A stretch of 64,000 nt of DNA from a virus, in the IMG/VR virus record IMGVR_UViG_3300005936_000001, positions 121,257-185,256 of that record, one strand, 5' to 3'. Under the pieces are notes generated by a model. It did not search any database. It saw only the letters and a list, made by a program, of their open reading frames with translations, and was not told where the DNA came from. How positions within the stretch are numbered: position 1 is the stretch's first letter; every line of letters begins with the position of its first letter. Below, one piece after another: positions 6,864-14,401 of the stretch. Made by a program: the position numbers and the translations under genes.

Positions 6864-7034
6864 ATGAGTGCAAGAAAAGGAACAGCAGCAAAAGCTGTCC
6901 GTAAGACAGAGGCGGAAGCTCGGTTAGCAGAGTGGAAAGCGCTATCCATGGCAGAGAAAATCTCTGTCCTCCAGATAAGACCTGGAGAGAGTAAGAAACA
7001 ACTGGCTAAGCTACAGGTAGCGGATGTGGTATAA
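6864..7034 (+). CDS. Small basic hypothetical protein, 56 aa
   Basis: First gene after promoter motif P2, with AAGGAGATAGGG upstream of the ATG. It starts MSARKGTAAKAVRKTEAEAR, then a helical stretch with AEWKALSMAEKISVL. Charged and probably helical; no family recognised. Its end overlaps the start of the next gene (7024), implying coupled translation. Confidence 0.6.
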   Translation: MSARKGTAAKAVRKTEAEARLAEWKALSMAEKISVLQIRPGESKKQLAKLQVADVV

Positions 7035-7212
7035 AATAATTGCAAGTTTGATGATATTTCTAGCTGGGTTTCTAGTGGCTGGAAATATCATCTGCATGAA
7101 GTATGATGTAATCAACTTCAACTATGAGGGAAGTTGGTTTAACATCGTACTGGCTATGGTAGTGGTAGGTTATGCCATTCCCAGTATTATTAAGAAGGTG
7201 CCCGATGAATAA
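7024..7212 (+). CDS. Small membrane protein, 62 aa
   Basis: Two hydrophobic segments, residues 5-24 (IIASLMIFLAGFLVAGNIIC) and about 42-57 (IVLAMVVVGYAIPSII), separated by a short polar loop. It overlaps both neighbours, so the three genes are likely co-translated. No family recognised. Confidence 0.65.
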   Translation: MWYKIIASLMIFLAGFLVAGNIICMKYDVINFNYEGSWFNIVLAMVVVGYAIPSIIKKVPDE

Positions 7213-7603
7213 AAAAGATGTATGTAAAGAGTGTAGGGGCTGGTGTTGTTATAGATTTTGTATTAGCCTAATAAGCACAGCCTCTCAAGAACCTGACTGG
7301 GAAGCAGAACATGCTAGGGAGGATGCTATTCACAAGGATCTTGACTTTATGGAGAAAAATTTTAGAAAAGTCGGATGTCGTTCGATAGATAATTGCGATA
7401 AGATGTCGTTCCATTTTACATGCCTGAAGTACGATAAAGTCAGGGGGATTTGTACTGAGTATAAAAAAAGACGCCCTTATGCATGCATAAAGTTTAAATG
7501 TGAATGGCGTCAAAAAGGGGTAGTCCCCAGAGGTAAAGAATATCCCTGGCAGGCAAAACACATGAGGAAGGAAGGACTATCTCTAAAAAAACTACTTAAT
7601 TAA
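7205..7603 (+). CDS. YkgJ-type cysteine-cluster protein
   Basis: 132 aa from ATG 7205, which overlaps the preceding gene. It starts CKECRGWCCYRFC, the CxxCxGxCC signature of the YkgJ family, with further conserved Cys in CLKYDKVRGICTEYKKRRP and CIKFKCEW. The family is thought to bind zinc or an iron-sulfur cluster; its biochemical role is not established. An in-frame ATG at 7172 would place 11 unrelated residues ahead of the motif. Promoter motif P3 overlaps the end of this gene. Confidence 0.8.
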   Translation: MNKKDVCKECRGWCCYRFCISLISTASQEPDWEAEHAREDAIHKDLDFMEKNFRKVGCRSIDNCDKMSFHFTCLKYDKVRGICTEYKKRRPYACIKFKCEWRQKGVVPRGKEYPWQAKHMRKEGLSLKKLLN

Positions 7604-7628
7604 TGCTGTTTTTTTGGCAGTATATATT
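7594..7628 (+). promoter_or_regulatory. Phage promoter motif P3
   Basis: ACTTAAT (7594) and TTGGCAGTATATATT (7614), 20 nt apart. It overlaps the last codons of the YkgJ-like gene and precedes candidate ncRNA 2. Confidence 0.7.
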
Positions 7629-7862
7629 AGTAGAGAATAGCATCTCTACCCAACGGACTGATCATCCCGAGGTTCTATACTTAGTGGGTATGGGTAAAAA
7701 ACTCTTTCCATGTCGAAAGACACTGTTGTACCGGGGATCCGCACCTACGAGGTGTGAAGTTAAACTCAGCCCGTCTCCTTTTGGCCAAGGAGAAAAGCAG
7801 GGTCCCTCACGGGGCTTAGTGCGAGTGGGGAAGGAGAGAGAGGGTAAATGTCTCTTCTTTTA
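7629..7862 (+). ncRNA. Candidate structured noncoding RNA 2
   Basis: About 230 nt between promoter motif P3 and a terminator-like hairpin. It holds several local hairpins, including CACCT/AGGTG near 7742-7755 and TCTCCTT/AAGGAGA near 7775-7795. An 86-codon frame crosses it, but it has no ribosome site, starts inside the promoter motif, and its translation is low-complexity. No known RNA family recognised. Confidence 0.55.
7838..7862 (+). terminator. Probable terminator of candidate ncRNA 2
   Basis: AGAGA and TCTCT arms flank GGGTAAATG, followed by TCTTTT. It is weaker than the other terminators here but sits in the same place, directly before the next promoter motif. Confidence 0.55.
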
Positions 7863-7865
7863 GCT

Positions 7866-7899
7866 ACTTAATAAAACTCTTTTTATTGGCATAATAACT
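7866..7899 (+). promoter_or_regulatory. Phage promoter motif P4 driving the KGQL gene array
   Basis: ACTTAAT (7866) and TTGGCATAATAACT (7886), 20 nt apart. The downstream half is slightly diverged (TAATAACT for TATATACT). It is the only copy of this motif I saw upstream of the array's first block. Confidence 0.65.
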
Positions 7900-7925
7900 G
7901 TAGACAATAACTATAAATATTTTTA

Positions 7926-7952
7926 GTTTATAGTTTACAGTAAACTATAAAC
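7926..7952 (+). promoter_or_regulatory. Leader hairpin before the KGQL array
   Basis: Perfect inverted repeat: GTTTATAGTTTAC, one A, then GTAAACTATAAAC, ending 3 nt before AGGAG of the first array gene. The placement matches the hairpin at 4177-4209. Likely an mRNA-stabilising or translation-control element. Confidence 0.65.
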
Positions 7953-7965
7953 ATAGGAGCTTTAT

Positions 7966-8175
7966 ATGCTAAGAAATAATCTGAATCAACTACTTAAACA
8001 CAAGGGGCAGTTGAACACAGGGGATAAAGTAAATTGTAGGTGTGAAGAGCATGCGTGTCATTTTAATAAGGTAACAATAAAGGGAGATACAGGTAATATG
8101 TTCCACTACCCTATAATATTTAGAAAAGGAGAGGGCTGGGTATTTAAAGGGGGGTGTCCTTACAACAATGTCTAA
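7966..8175 (+). CDS. KGQL-family protein 1
   Basis: 69 aa. First array member, behind promoter motif P4 and a leader hairpin, with AGGAG before the ATG. Core HKGQLNTGDKVN; variable window CRCEEHACHF is Cys/His-rich; it ends with GEGWVFKGG. Overlaps the next gene by 8 nt. Confidence 0.78.
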   Translation: MLRNNLNQLLKHKGQLNTGDKVNCRCEEHACHFNKVTIKGDTGNMFHYPIIFRKGEGWVFKGGCPYNNV

Positions 8176-8398
8176 TTATCTTTTAAGTAACAGAATGCAT
8201 CAGCCCATAAAGTATAAAGGGCAATTGAATGAGAAGGACGAGGTATTATGTACTGGTTGCGGTACAGGAGATCCCTGTGAGTTCGACGTACAGAAGATGC
8301 AGGAGAATCAAGGTACTGTAAGGGATATCGATGAGGACTACGGTGAACATGATATACGGTTTATAGAAGGAACGGGCTGGGTAATAGCGTGTCACTAA
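8168..8398 (+). CDS. KGQL-family protein 2
   Basis: 76 aa. Core YKGQLNEKDEV, with the usual Gly before Asp replaced by Lys. Variable window CTGCGTGDPCEF again has several Cys, so members 1 and 2 may form a metal-binding or disulfide loop. Confidence 0.78.
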   Translation: MSNYLLSNRMHQPIKYKGQLNEKDEVLCTGCGTGDPCEFDVQKMQENQGTVRDIDEDYGEHDIRFIEGTGWVIACH

Positions 8399-8411
8399 TA
8401 AAGGATAATAT

Positions 8412-8759
8412 ATGGATACTGGAAAATTATATAATAGATTAAGGCAGCCTATAAAGTATAGGGGGCAGCTGACTGTGGGAGATGCGGTATATAAAGAGGC
8501 AAGCAGTTTCCCTCTGATGGTTACAAAAGTTATAGGTAAGCTAGGGCGGGCTAAAAGGGACACAAAAATATATAATCTCAGCTTTGATAAAAATAATGGC
8601 TGGGAGTGGTCCACTCTATCACCTTATGAAGAAATAAGAGAGTTTGGCACATATGATGCCACATATGGTTCCTACTGGCTTGCTGACGATGAAGCGTCAG
8701 CAGGAACTCGCAGATATACACCTCCTCCGCAAGTTCAGGCTACATGGGGGAGAAGATGA
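8412..8759 (+). CDS. KGQL-family protein 3 with C-terminal extension
   Basis: 115 aa. Domain in residues 9-65 (YRGQLTVGDAVY, then FDKNNGWEW), followed by about 50 extra residues rich in Tyr, Ser and Pro (TYGSYWLADDE, RRYTPPPQ). The extension is not seen in typical members. Confidence 0.75.
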   Translation: MDTGKLYNRLRQPIKYRGQLTVGDAVYKEASSFPLMVTKVIGKLGRAKRDTKIYNLSFDKNNGWEWSTLSPYEEIREFGTYDATYGSYWLADDEASAGTRRYTPPPQVQATWGRR

Positions 8760-8795
8760 TACATATAATTTTAACTGTTATAAACAAAGGAAAGT

Positions 8796-9071
8796 ATGAA
8801 TAATTTATATAATAGACTGGGTAAGAAAATAAGGTATAAAGGACAGCTAAGTGTGGATGATATGGCATACCTGGACACAGATATACGTCGACGGAATAGT
8901 ATAGTTGTATATGGATTGAACGGCGCTTATGGAAACGGTAGAGATAGAGGAGGTTCCGAATATGTCTTGAACTTTTTCGATACGTCCGGATGGGTTTGGG
9001 AACTTACTTATAGTTTTTACTATGATATGTCCTCTTCCTCTTCTGAGTCGTCTTCTTCGGAGGAGGACTAA
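8796..9071 (+). CDS. KGQL-family protein 4 with Ser/Glu tail
   Basis: 91 aa. GGAAAG lies before the ATG. Core YKGQLSVDDMAY. After TSGWVWELTYSFYYDM comes a low-complexity tail SSSSSESSSSEED. Its stop and the next start overlap by one base. Confidence 0.75.
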   Translation: MNNLYNRLGKKIRYKGQLSVDDMAYLDTDIRRRNSIVVYGLNGAYGNGRDRGGSEYVLNFFDTSGWVWELTYSFYYDMSSSSSESSSSEED

Positions 9072-9289
9072 TGAGTACTGGAGATCTGTATAATGAAAAT
9101 AAGCAGAGGATAGTGCATAAAGGGCAACTATGTAAAGGAGATGTAGTTTACAAAGGTAGACATATGTCATGTAAAAGAAGAATACGTCTCCTTAAGGGGG
9201 ACATAGGTGAAGTCATAAGTCCTAAAGGTATAGTGTATGATATAAAGTTCGTAAAAGATTATGGCTGGACGTGGACTAAACGGAGATAG
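9071..9289 (+). CDS. KGQL-family protein 5
   Basis: 72 aa. Core HKGQLCKGDVVY; variable window KGRHMSCKRRIR is strongly basic; then LLKGDIGEVIS and FVKDYGWTW. Confidence 0.78.
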   Translation: MSTGDLYNENKQRIVHKGQLCKGDVVYKGRHMSCKRRIRLLKGDIGEVISPKGIVYDIKFVKDYGWTWTKRR

Positions 9290-9292
9290 CTA

Positions 9293-9571
9293 ATGAGTAT
9301 AATATATAATGAAATGAAGCAGCCCATTAAACACAAGGGGCAGATATGTAAAGGAGATATAGTATACATAGAGGCAGGAGGTGCCCCTTATAAGGTTACC
9401 GAATGTAAAGATGGCTCTGGAGTAATAAAAAGCTTCGTAGGGTTTAAACGTGATATAACATTTATAGAAGGGAAAGGCTGGAGGAATACAGGTTCCCGTT
9501 ACTGGAGTGCACCGAGCCTGACTCTTAATGGAACAACAATGAACATAGACACAGTCACATTTAGATTTTAA
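9293..9571 (+). CDS. KGQL-family protein 6 with short C-terminal tail
   Basis: 92 aa. Core HKGQICKGDIVY, variable window IEAGGAPY, then VTECKDGSGVI and FIEGKGW. About 30 extra residues (SAPSLTLNGTTMNIDT) follow the usual end. Its central part is close to members 7 and 5. Confidence 0.77.
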   Translation: MSIIYNEMKQPIKHKGQICKGDIVYIEAGGAPYKVTECKDGSGVIKSFVGFKRDITFIEGKGWRNTGSRYWSAPSLTLNGTTMNIDTVTFRF

Positions 9572-9583
9572 TAAGGAGTTATA

Positions 9584-10177
9584 ATGTATATAATGATAAT
9601 AGATATATTAATAGTTATAATAACTGCTCTGATCTTGATTTCTTCAGTAGTAGTATTATGGAGGTGCATTATTAATTTTATAATTCTGGGAAATCAGCAG
9701 GGACACATAGAGTGTGTTTCTAATAGTACGCCGGAGGAGACTAATTGTGTAAGCGTTGTGAACTATACATATACGAAAGTATATAATGAAATGAAGCAGC
9801 CAATTATACATAAGGGACAGTTAAATAAAGGAGATACTATATATTTTAATTCAGAAGATATTGATAGGTATATAGTTATTGAATGTAAAGATAACTGTAC
9901 GATAGTGGAAAACTTCCTAGGAATTAAGCGTGATCTGGAGTTTATAGACGGGAAGGGCTGGGTGTATAAAGATGGTCTGGCGTGGTATTTACAGCACGCT
10001 CAAGATCAGATGATGGCTGCTATGAATATCCCTGCCACATACCACACTACTCCGGAGACATACCGCTTTACTCCTGAGATACTCAATACATTCTACAATA
10101 GACAGTCGGGAGAGTTTTATAATGCAGAACAGCTGAGGGGTACAAGAGAATACTATATACAGGATACAGAAAGGTGA
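9584..10177 (+). CDS. Membrane-anchored KGQL-family protein 7
   Basis: 197 aa. Residues 2-35 are a long hydrophobic segment (IIDILIVIITALILISS and on), followed by a linker, then the family domain at about 65-130 (HKGQLNKGDTIYF, VIECKDNCTIV, FIDGKGWVY), then a Gln/Thr/Tyr-rich tail of some 60 residues. The fusion places the domain at a membrane, in the cytoplasm or outside depending on topology. GGAG lies before the ATG. Confidence 0.78.
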   Translation: MYIMIIDILIVIITALILISSVVVLWRCIINFIILGNQQGHIECVSNSTPEETNCVSVVNYTYTKVYNEMKQPIIHKGQLNKGDTIYFNSEDIDRYIVIECKDNCTIVENFLGIKRDLEFIDGKGWVYKDGLAWYLQHAQDQMMAAMNIPATYHTTPETYRFTPEILNTFYNRQSGEFYNAEQLRGTREYYIQDTER

Positions 10178-10375
10178 GTGTTTAAGATGTTAGCAAGAAA
10201 ATTTTCAGGGGTACAAATACACTGCGATAAATGTTATAGAAATATACGGGTGAGTAACAGCTTGACGGAAGAAGCCTTTAAACGTCTGGTGCGTAAGAGA
10301 ATATTCTGTGGAAGATGTATAAGCAGAAGGATGAACAGATCGGGTAAATGTCCCCGGCGTTTCGAATTTCAATAG
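10178..10375 (+). CDS. Small zinc-ribbon-like protein, 65 aa
   Basis: Two pairs, HCDKCYRN and CGRCISRR, form a C-x2-C...C-x2-C ribbon in a strongly basic protein (RRMNRSGKCPRRFEF), suggesting nucleic-acid binding. Not a KGQL-family member although embedded in the array. Start is uncertain: GTG at 10178 or ATG at 10187. Confidence 0.6.
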   Translation: MFKMLARKFSGVQIHCDKCYRNIRVSNSLTEEAFKRLVRKRIFCGRCISRRMNRSGKCPRRFEFQ

Positions 10376-10410
10376 TCATATATTAAATTAAGAGAAAGGG
10401 GGGAATCCCA

Positions 10411-10800
10411 ATGTGTCTGGAAGAACGAATTCTATTACTTAGAACAGGTCTTTATATATTACCTGCACTTATATTCAGTGTAAGTGTTTTGGCTTTAGTG
10501 GTTGAGGAGTTTGTTCGGGATTCTATAACTAACGTCTTTAACGCGAGAATGTGTAATATATTTAATGAAAAAGGACAAGTTATAAAGTATAAAGGGCAAC
10601 TGGTTAAAGGGGATGAGGTAAGATATGGTTACTCCCCCTATGACTATACGGTGTTCGTATTCAGTATAAAAGGTAGTAAAGGAATAGCAATACGAAATGC
10701 TAATACGTATAGTCTAAAGTATATTGAGGGAACGGGCTGGATGGCTTATACAGGTAAGAAGATATGGTGGATACTAAATAATGTATTCAGAGTTATTTAA
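10411..10800 (+). CDS. Membrane-anchored KGQL-family protein 8
   Basis: 129 aa. AAAGGGGGG precedes the ATG. A hydrophobic segment at about residues 8-32 (TGLYILPALIFSVSVLALVV) precedes the domain (YKGQLVKGDEVRYGY, FSIKGSKGIAI, YIEGTGWMAY). Second membrane fusion in the family, built on a different anchor from member 7. Confidence 0.77.
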   Translation: MCLEERILLLRTGLYILPALIFSVSVLALVVEEFVRDSITNVFNARMCNIFNEKGQVIKYKGQLVKGDEVRYGYSPYDYTVFVFSIKGSKGIAIRNANTYSLKYIEGTGWMAYTGKKIWWILNNVFRVI

Positions 10801-10814
10801 TAGAAAGGGGTATT

Positions 10815-11060
10815 ATGTCTAAAAAACGGTTATACAATATGCTGGGACAGCCCCTTAGACACAGGGGTCAGATAAGTGTGGGGGATGAGATATATTATTC
10901 ACCTCCTCCGTCTACGATGTTTCATGGGATTATAAGATCTATTAATAAGAATAAGGGAACAGTGGAAAACAAAGTAGACGCTACCGATGTGAATGATATT
11001 ACATTTACAAAAGAAGAGGGCTGGCGCTGGACGGATCACGAAGGTTATTCGTATGAATAA
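10815..11060 (+). CDS. KGQL-family protein 9
   Basis: 81 aa, with its own GAAAGGGG before the ATG. Core HRGQISVGDEIYY; variable window SPPPSTMFHG is Pro-rich; FTKEEGWRW closes the domain. Confidence 0.78.
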   Translation: MSKKRLYNMLGQPLRHRGQISVGDEIYYSPPPSTMFHGIIRSINKNKGTVENKVDATDVNDITFTKEEGWRWTDHEGYSYE

Positions 11061-11071
11061 AGGGAGGAGAT

Positions 11072-11314
11072 ATGAGTAAGAGTTTAAATTCTTTACATAA
11101 TTATAAGGGACAATACATTAAATATAAAGGACAGCTGACTATGGGGGATGAGGTGAGCTGTTGCCCCGGAGGAACTCCGGATTTTAAGGTAATAGAGCTT
11201 AAGGGCAGGATCGGTGTAATATGTTACACCGGTAGAATCACAAATCCTACAAAATATAAAATATACTTTAATAAAGATAGAGGTTGGGAATGGGACAGTC
11301 AGAGTTCTGGATAG
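11072..11314 (+). CDS. KGQL-family protein 10
   Basis: 80 aa, GGGAGGAG before the ATG. Core YKGQLTMGDEVS, variable window CCPGGTPD, then FKVIELKGRIGVICY and FNKDRGWEW. The GGTPDFKVIEL stretch resembles members 14 and 15, suggesting recent common origin. Last of the first block. Confidence 0.78.
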   Translation: MSKSLNSLHNYKGQYIKYKGQLTMGDEVSCCPGGTPDFKVIELKGRIGVICYTGRITNPTKYKIYFNKDRGWEWDSQSSG

Positions 11315-11358
11315 AGCAGATTCATCATAGAAACTAAATTTAACAGGAGTATTACATT

Positions 11359-12189
11359 TTGGAAAAAGTAAAACGAACACCTGCTGGAGCTAATATGTGG
11401 AGTCATATTAACATGGGAGCATTCAATGGATGCGAATATGGTTGCAGATATTGTTATGCAAGTTGTCGTAAATTACAGTTAAAACAGATAAATAGTAAAA
11501 ATAAGTATATACCGACACCCCGTAAAATGTCCAGTATATTATCAGAACTGGCCCCGGGAAAAATAAAACTTATAGGTAAGCCAGCAACAATAATGTTCCC
11601 TAACACTCACGATATAACAGAGAACACTATTGATTACAGTATTGAGGTGATTAAGAAGATAATGGAGCGTAAGGCTGTAGCTAAGATTCTTCTGGTGACT
11701 AAGCCTAATCTTGGGTGTACCCGTAAAGTAATTGATAGGCTGAGGGACTATCAAAAAAATATCGAGATCAGAGTTACAATAGGTTCTAAGGACCAGAGTA
11801 TTCTGGACTTCTGGGAACCCGGAGCACCTGAATATGAAGAACGGATAGCGTGTCTTACCTATATGACAGGAGCTGGATTTCATACAAGTGTGTCTACGAT
11901 TCCAATGCTCGACAATAATATCGAAGCAGTTGTCAGAGATGTCCGTAACATAACATCAAGAGACATATGGATAGGGGTAATACGTCATCCCGAAGTCCGT
12001 ATAAAACGCAACACGGACAATGATGCTACATATATGGACAGGATGAATGAATTGCTGACTGAAAAGGATGAAGACAGGATTAAAGAATTGTATGCTAAGT
12101 ACGGGAAGGACAAAAAAATAAGATGGGCTTCCGATCTGAGGCCTTTACTGGGGCTGGAGCCCCTGAAAGAGCGGGGATTGGATATATAG
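11359..12189 (+). CDS. Radical SAM protein (spore photoproduct lyase-like motif)
   Basis: 276 aa. CEYGCRYCYASC near residue 27 gives the CxxxCxxC cluster that ligates a 4Fe-4S centre and cleaves S-adenosylmethionine. The CxxxCxYCYA form is shared with SplB and related phage proteins. Downstream, KPATIMFPNTHDIT and ILLVTKPN fit TIM-barrel strands, and GAGFHTSVSTIPMLDN a later strand. No accessory Fe-S domain is evident. The substrate is unknown; DNA or nucleotide modification is possible. The protein starts at an ATT/TTG-type position: the codon at 11359 is TTG, with AACAGGAG upstream. A strong terminator follows. Confidence 0.85.
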   Translation: MEKVKRTPAGANMWSHINMGAFNGCEYGCRYCYASCRKLQLKQINSKNKYIPTPRKMSSILSELAPGKIKLIGKPATIMFPNTHDITENTIDYSIEVIKKIMERKAVAKILLVTKPNLGCTRKVIDRLRDYQKNIEIRVTIGSKDQSILDFWEPGAPEYEERIACLTYMTGAGFHTSVSTIPMLDNNIEAVVRDVRNITSRDIWIGVIRHPEVRIKRNTDNDATYMDRMNELLTEKDEDRIKELYAKYGKDKKIRWASDLRPLLGLEPLKERGLDI

Positions 12190-12201
12190 TTTAAAAGGGC
12201 T

Positions 12202-12231
12202 GGGAGTGTACAACAAGTACACTCCCTTTTA
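12202..12231 (+). terminator. Rho-independent terminator after radical SAM gene
   Basis: GGGAGTGTAC (12202-12211) and GTACACTCCC (12217-12226) form a perfect 10-bp stem with loop AACAA, followed by TTTTATT. Confidence 0.92.
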
Positions 12232-12246
12232 TTATGAAGGAAAATT

Positions 12247-13485
12247 ATGGTTAAAAAGAGAAAAGGTCCAAAGCCTAAAACACAAGAACAGGCAACAGCT
12301 GATTTTATAAAAAAACACGGCAATAAGTTTAATTATTCAAGAATGGTTTATATAAACAGGATTACCAAAATACTTATAATATGTAATAAATGCCATACAG
12401 AATTCCTACTATCTCCTAAAAACCATTTGATGAATTCTGCAGGTGGATGTCCTAAAAGATGCTGGGCAAAGAGCACTAGGTTTACTGAAGAAGAATTTCG
12501 TAACAGGTGTTTCAAAGTACATGGTAATAATTATAGTTATTCTAAAGCTAAATATAAAGGCATTCATAAAAAGATTTTAATAATATGTAATGAATGTGAA
12601 AATATTTTTAAACAAAAACCCGATAATCATTTACAAGGGCAGGGTTGTCCACATGTATGCTATGATAATGAGGGAAAGCCAAAAATACTTAGTATTATTA
12701 GGAAAGGTTTAAAAATAAATGGTACTAATTATGATTATTCCATTTGTAAACGTATAACGTCAAAGAACAAGTATGGTAACTATAGGGTTTTTTTGTCAGA
12801 TATTATATGTAATGAATGTAAAACTGTTTTCACTAAAGACGTATATAATCATGTAGTTAATGGACAAGGCTGTCCATGGAAATGTTATATAGACCTTAAA
12901 GCTTCCCGTGGGAGTAACAAGAAATATAATACTCTCCTCGAGGATAATGACAGGTATTCTACTCCCGGTAAAGAGAATGTGACAGAGATGATGTTTGATA
13001 TTATCGGTAAATATGTGGGAAATGATTTCAACTTCCTATCGCTTCCGGGAAACGGCAGAGAACTGCTACGTATATCGAAAGCCTTTAATATAGATATAGA
13101 AAATAGCTTAGGTGTTGAGTTGTATCAGATGCAGTATCGTATACTACAACATTTAATTAAGAAGAATATGGGAATGGATATGCCTCTTTTAAAGGGAGAT
13201 GTCGATAAGCTTATTCTTGATGGAGAAATACATAACAAGTTCAGAGTCAGCCACTTAGACTATAACGGACCTTTAATACAAAGGAGATGGGACGCTATAA
13301 ATAAGTTGGTTGATAATACGGAGAAAGACGGATTAGTATTTATAACTCTGAATAATAAAGCGAGACACGGAACTAAGCTGAACAAAGTATTAGCTCCGGA
13401 TAACAGCTGTACTATAATGGATCAGAATTACGAAGGAATGCGTCATGCGAACATGACGACATTAGGTTTTCTAAAAACAAACTAA
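12247..13485 (+). CDS. Triple zinc-finger protein fused to a methyltransferase-like domain
   Basis: 412 aa. The N-terminal 215 residues hold three repeats of a KHGNKFNYSR-type lead-in plus zinc module (LIICNKCHTEFLLSPKNHL...CPKRC; LIICNECENIFKQKPDNHL...CPHVC; IICNECKTVFTKDVYNHV...CPWKC), a module common beside phage and giant-virus endonucleases. The C-terminal part (about 225-412) has FLSLPGNGRELLRI, SLGVELYQMQYRIL and FRVSHLDYNGPL, consistent with a Rossmann-type SAM methyltransferase with a DxNGP in place of DPPY (inference). The first half is clearly more AT-rich than the second, suggesting an acquired zinc-finger region joined to an older gene. AAGGA lies before the ATG. Confidence 0.7.
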   Translation: MVKKRKGPKPKTQEQATADFIKKHGNKFNYSRMVYINRITKILIICNKCHTEFLLSPKNHLMNSAGGCPKRCWAKSTRFTEEEFRNRCFKVHGNNYSYSKAKYKGIHKKILIICNECENIFKQKPDNHLQGQGCPHVCYDNEGKPKILSIIRKGLKINGTNYDYSICKRITSKNKYGNYRVFLSDIICNECKTVFTKDVYNHVVNGQGCPWKCYIDLKASRGSNKKYNTLLEDNDRYSTPGKENVTEMMFDIIGKYVGNDFNFLSLPGNGRELLRISKAFNIDIENSLGVELYQMQYRILQHLIKKNMGMDMPLLKGDVDKLILDGEIHNKFRVSHLDYNGPLIQRRWDAINKLVDNTEKDGLVFITLNNKARHGTKLNKVLAPDNSCTIMDQNYEGMRHANMTTLGFLKTN

Positions 13486-13501
13486 ACTAAAGGAACATAT
13501 C

Positions 13502-13777
13502 ATGCAGAAAAACAAAGAATTCGTAAACAAAATATTACGTGCCGTAGATCGTGGAGATGTTGCGGATCAAAATATTGACTGGAAATTTCTAGAATGCCCC
13601 GAAGAAATGATATCCTGTTGGAACGGTATTGAAGAAGATACTCTTGATGATGAACTCCTTCATTATGATATTGAAAAATCTGAAGATGGTGAAGAGTACA
13701 TAGTAACAGAGTGTCATACAGGGGGATGCAGTTGTGCTCCCGGAGTACTGGAATGTCTTGTTAAAGAAGTTGCATAG
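13502..13777 (+). CDS. Hypothetical acidic protein, 91 aa
   Basis: Strongly acidic with a Cys-rich end (TECHTGGCSCAPGVLECL). AGGAAC precedes the ATG. Contains CPEEMISCWNGIEED. No family recognised. The palindrome TCTACCATGGTAGA follows 16 nt after its stop. Confidence 0.6.
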   Translation: MQKNKEFVNKILRAVDRGDVADQNIDWKFLECPEEMISCWNGIEEDTLDDELLHYDIEKSEDGEEYIVTECHTGGCSCAPGVLECLVKEVA

Positions 13778-13792
13778 TCTAGAAGTAAAAAG

Positions 13793-13806
13793 TCTACCAT
13801 GGTAGA
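13793..13806. promoter_or_regulatory. Palindromic site TCTACCATGGTAGA, copy 1
   Basis: A perfect 14-bp palindrome flanked AAAAG/AAAT, 36 nt before the ATG of the membrane protein at 13843. Three more copies with similar flanks occur at 17592, 35773 and 57002. Candidate operator or short RNA hairpin. Confidence 0.6.
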
Positions 13807-13842
13807 AAATGGAGTAAACCCAAACAAACTAGGAGAGTAAGT

Positions 13843-14337
13843 ATGAAAGTAGTATTGTGTCTGATGTTAATAGCTCCGTTTCTATTATGGGTTGTTATAA
13901 GAACGACAAAATCCGCTAATTTTAAGATAGCTTGTGAAGGACATCTAAAAAGAGCCTCAGACGCTACCACAGTACCTTTAGCTGTACAGGAGCTGGAGAT
14001 AGCCCTTAAATATCTTAAAGACAATGAACTTACCAACGGGTATACCTCTATAACATTTGAGGACCCTTCTGAGGATATTCAGTTCTGGTACACGAATATA
14101 TTAGCGGCCAAAGAGGAGCTTAAGAAGATGCCTAAAGATGCGAATATGCTGACAAAAAGCAGCGTGTTGCTAAAATTAAGGGGGAGTATAATGTATTCCA
14201 AGGGGGAGAAAAGCGTATTAGTTCCCGAAGGAATAAGTGTATATCCGTTTAATGCGCTGTTCGCGATATTCGGATGGGGCACTTTAGTAATGCTTTTCTG
14301 CGGGGCTATAGGAATAATAATAATATGTAATGAATGA
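13843..14337 (+). CDS. Two-pass membrane protein, 164 aa
   Basis: Hydrophobic segments at residues 2-21 (KVVLCLMLIAPFLLWVVI) and about 140-162 (LFAIFGWGTLVMLFCGAIGI and on) flank a soluble domain with ACEGHLKRASDATTVPLAV, LEIALKYLKDN and SEDIQFWYTNILAAKEEL. The layout matches a conserved phage protein family of unknown function that I know only as hypothetical. AGGAGAG before the ATG; a palindromic site lies upstream and a terminator downstream, so it may be an independently controlled unit. Confidence 0.7.
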   Translation: MKVVLCLMLIAPFLLWVVIRTTKSANFKIACEGHLKRASDATTVPLAVQELEIALKYLKDNELTNGYTSITFEDPSEDIQFWYTNILAAKEELKKMPKDANMLTKSSVLLKLRGSIMYSKGEKSVLVPEGISVYPFNALFAIFGWGTLVMLFCGAIGIIIICNE

Positions 14338-14342
14338 TGGAG

Positions 14343-14369
14343 AGAGAGGGTTAGCAGCCCTCTCTTTAT
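14343..14369 (+). terminator. Rho-independent terminator
   Basis: AGAGAGGG (14343-14350) pairs with CCCTCTCT (14358-14365), loop TTAGCAG, then TTATT. It separates the membrane protein from the next KGQL block. Confidence 0.88.
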
Positions 14370-14401
14370 TATAACTACAAGCACAGAAGGAGACTAATTA
14401 A

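Noticed and set aside
7603-7863. An 86-codon open frame across the ncRNA 2 region
   Set aside because: It begins inside the promoter motif, has no ribosome site and gives a low-complexity, unfamily-like protein. The hairpins and flanking cassette fit an RNA better.
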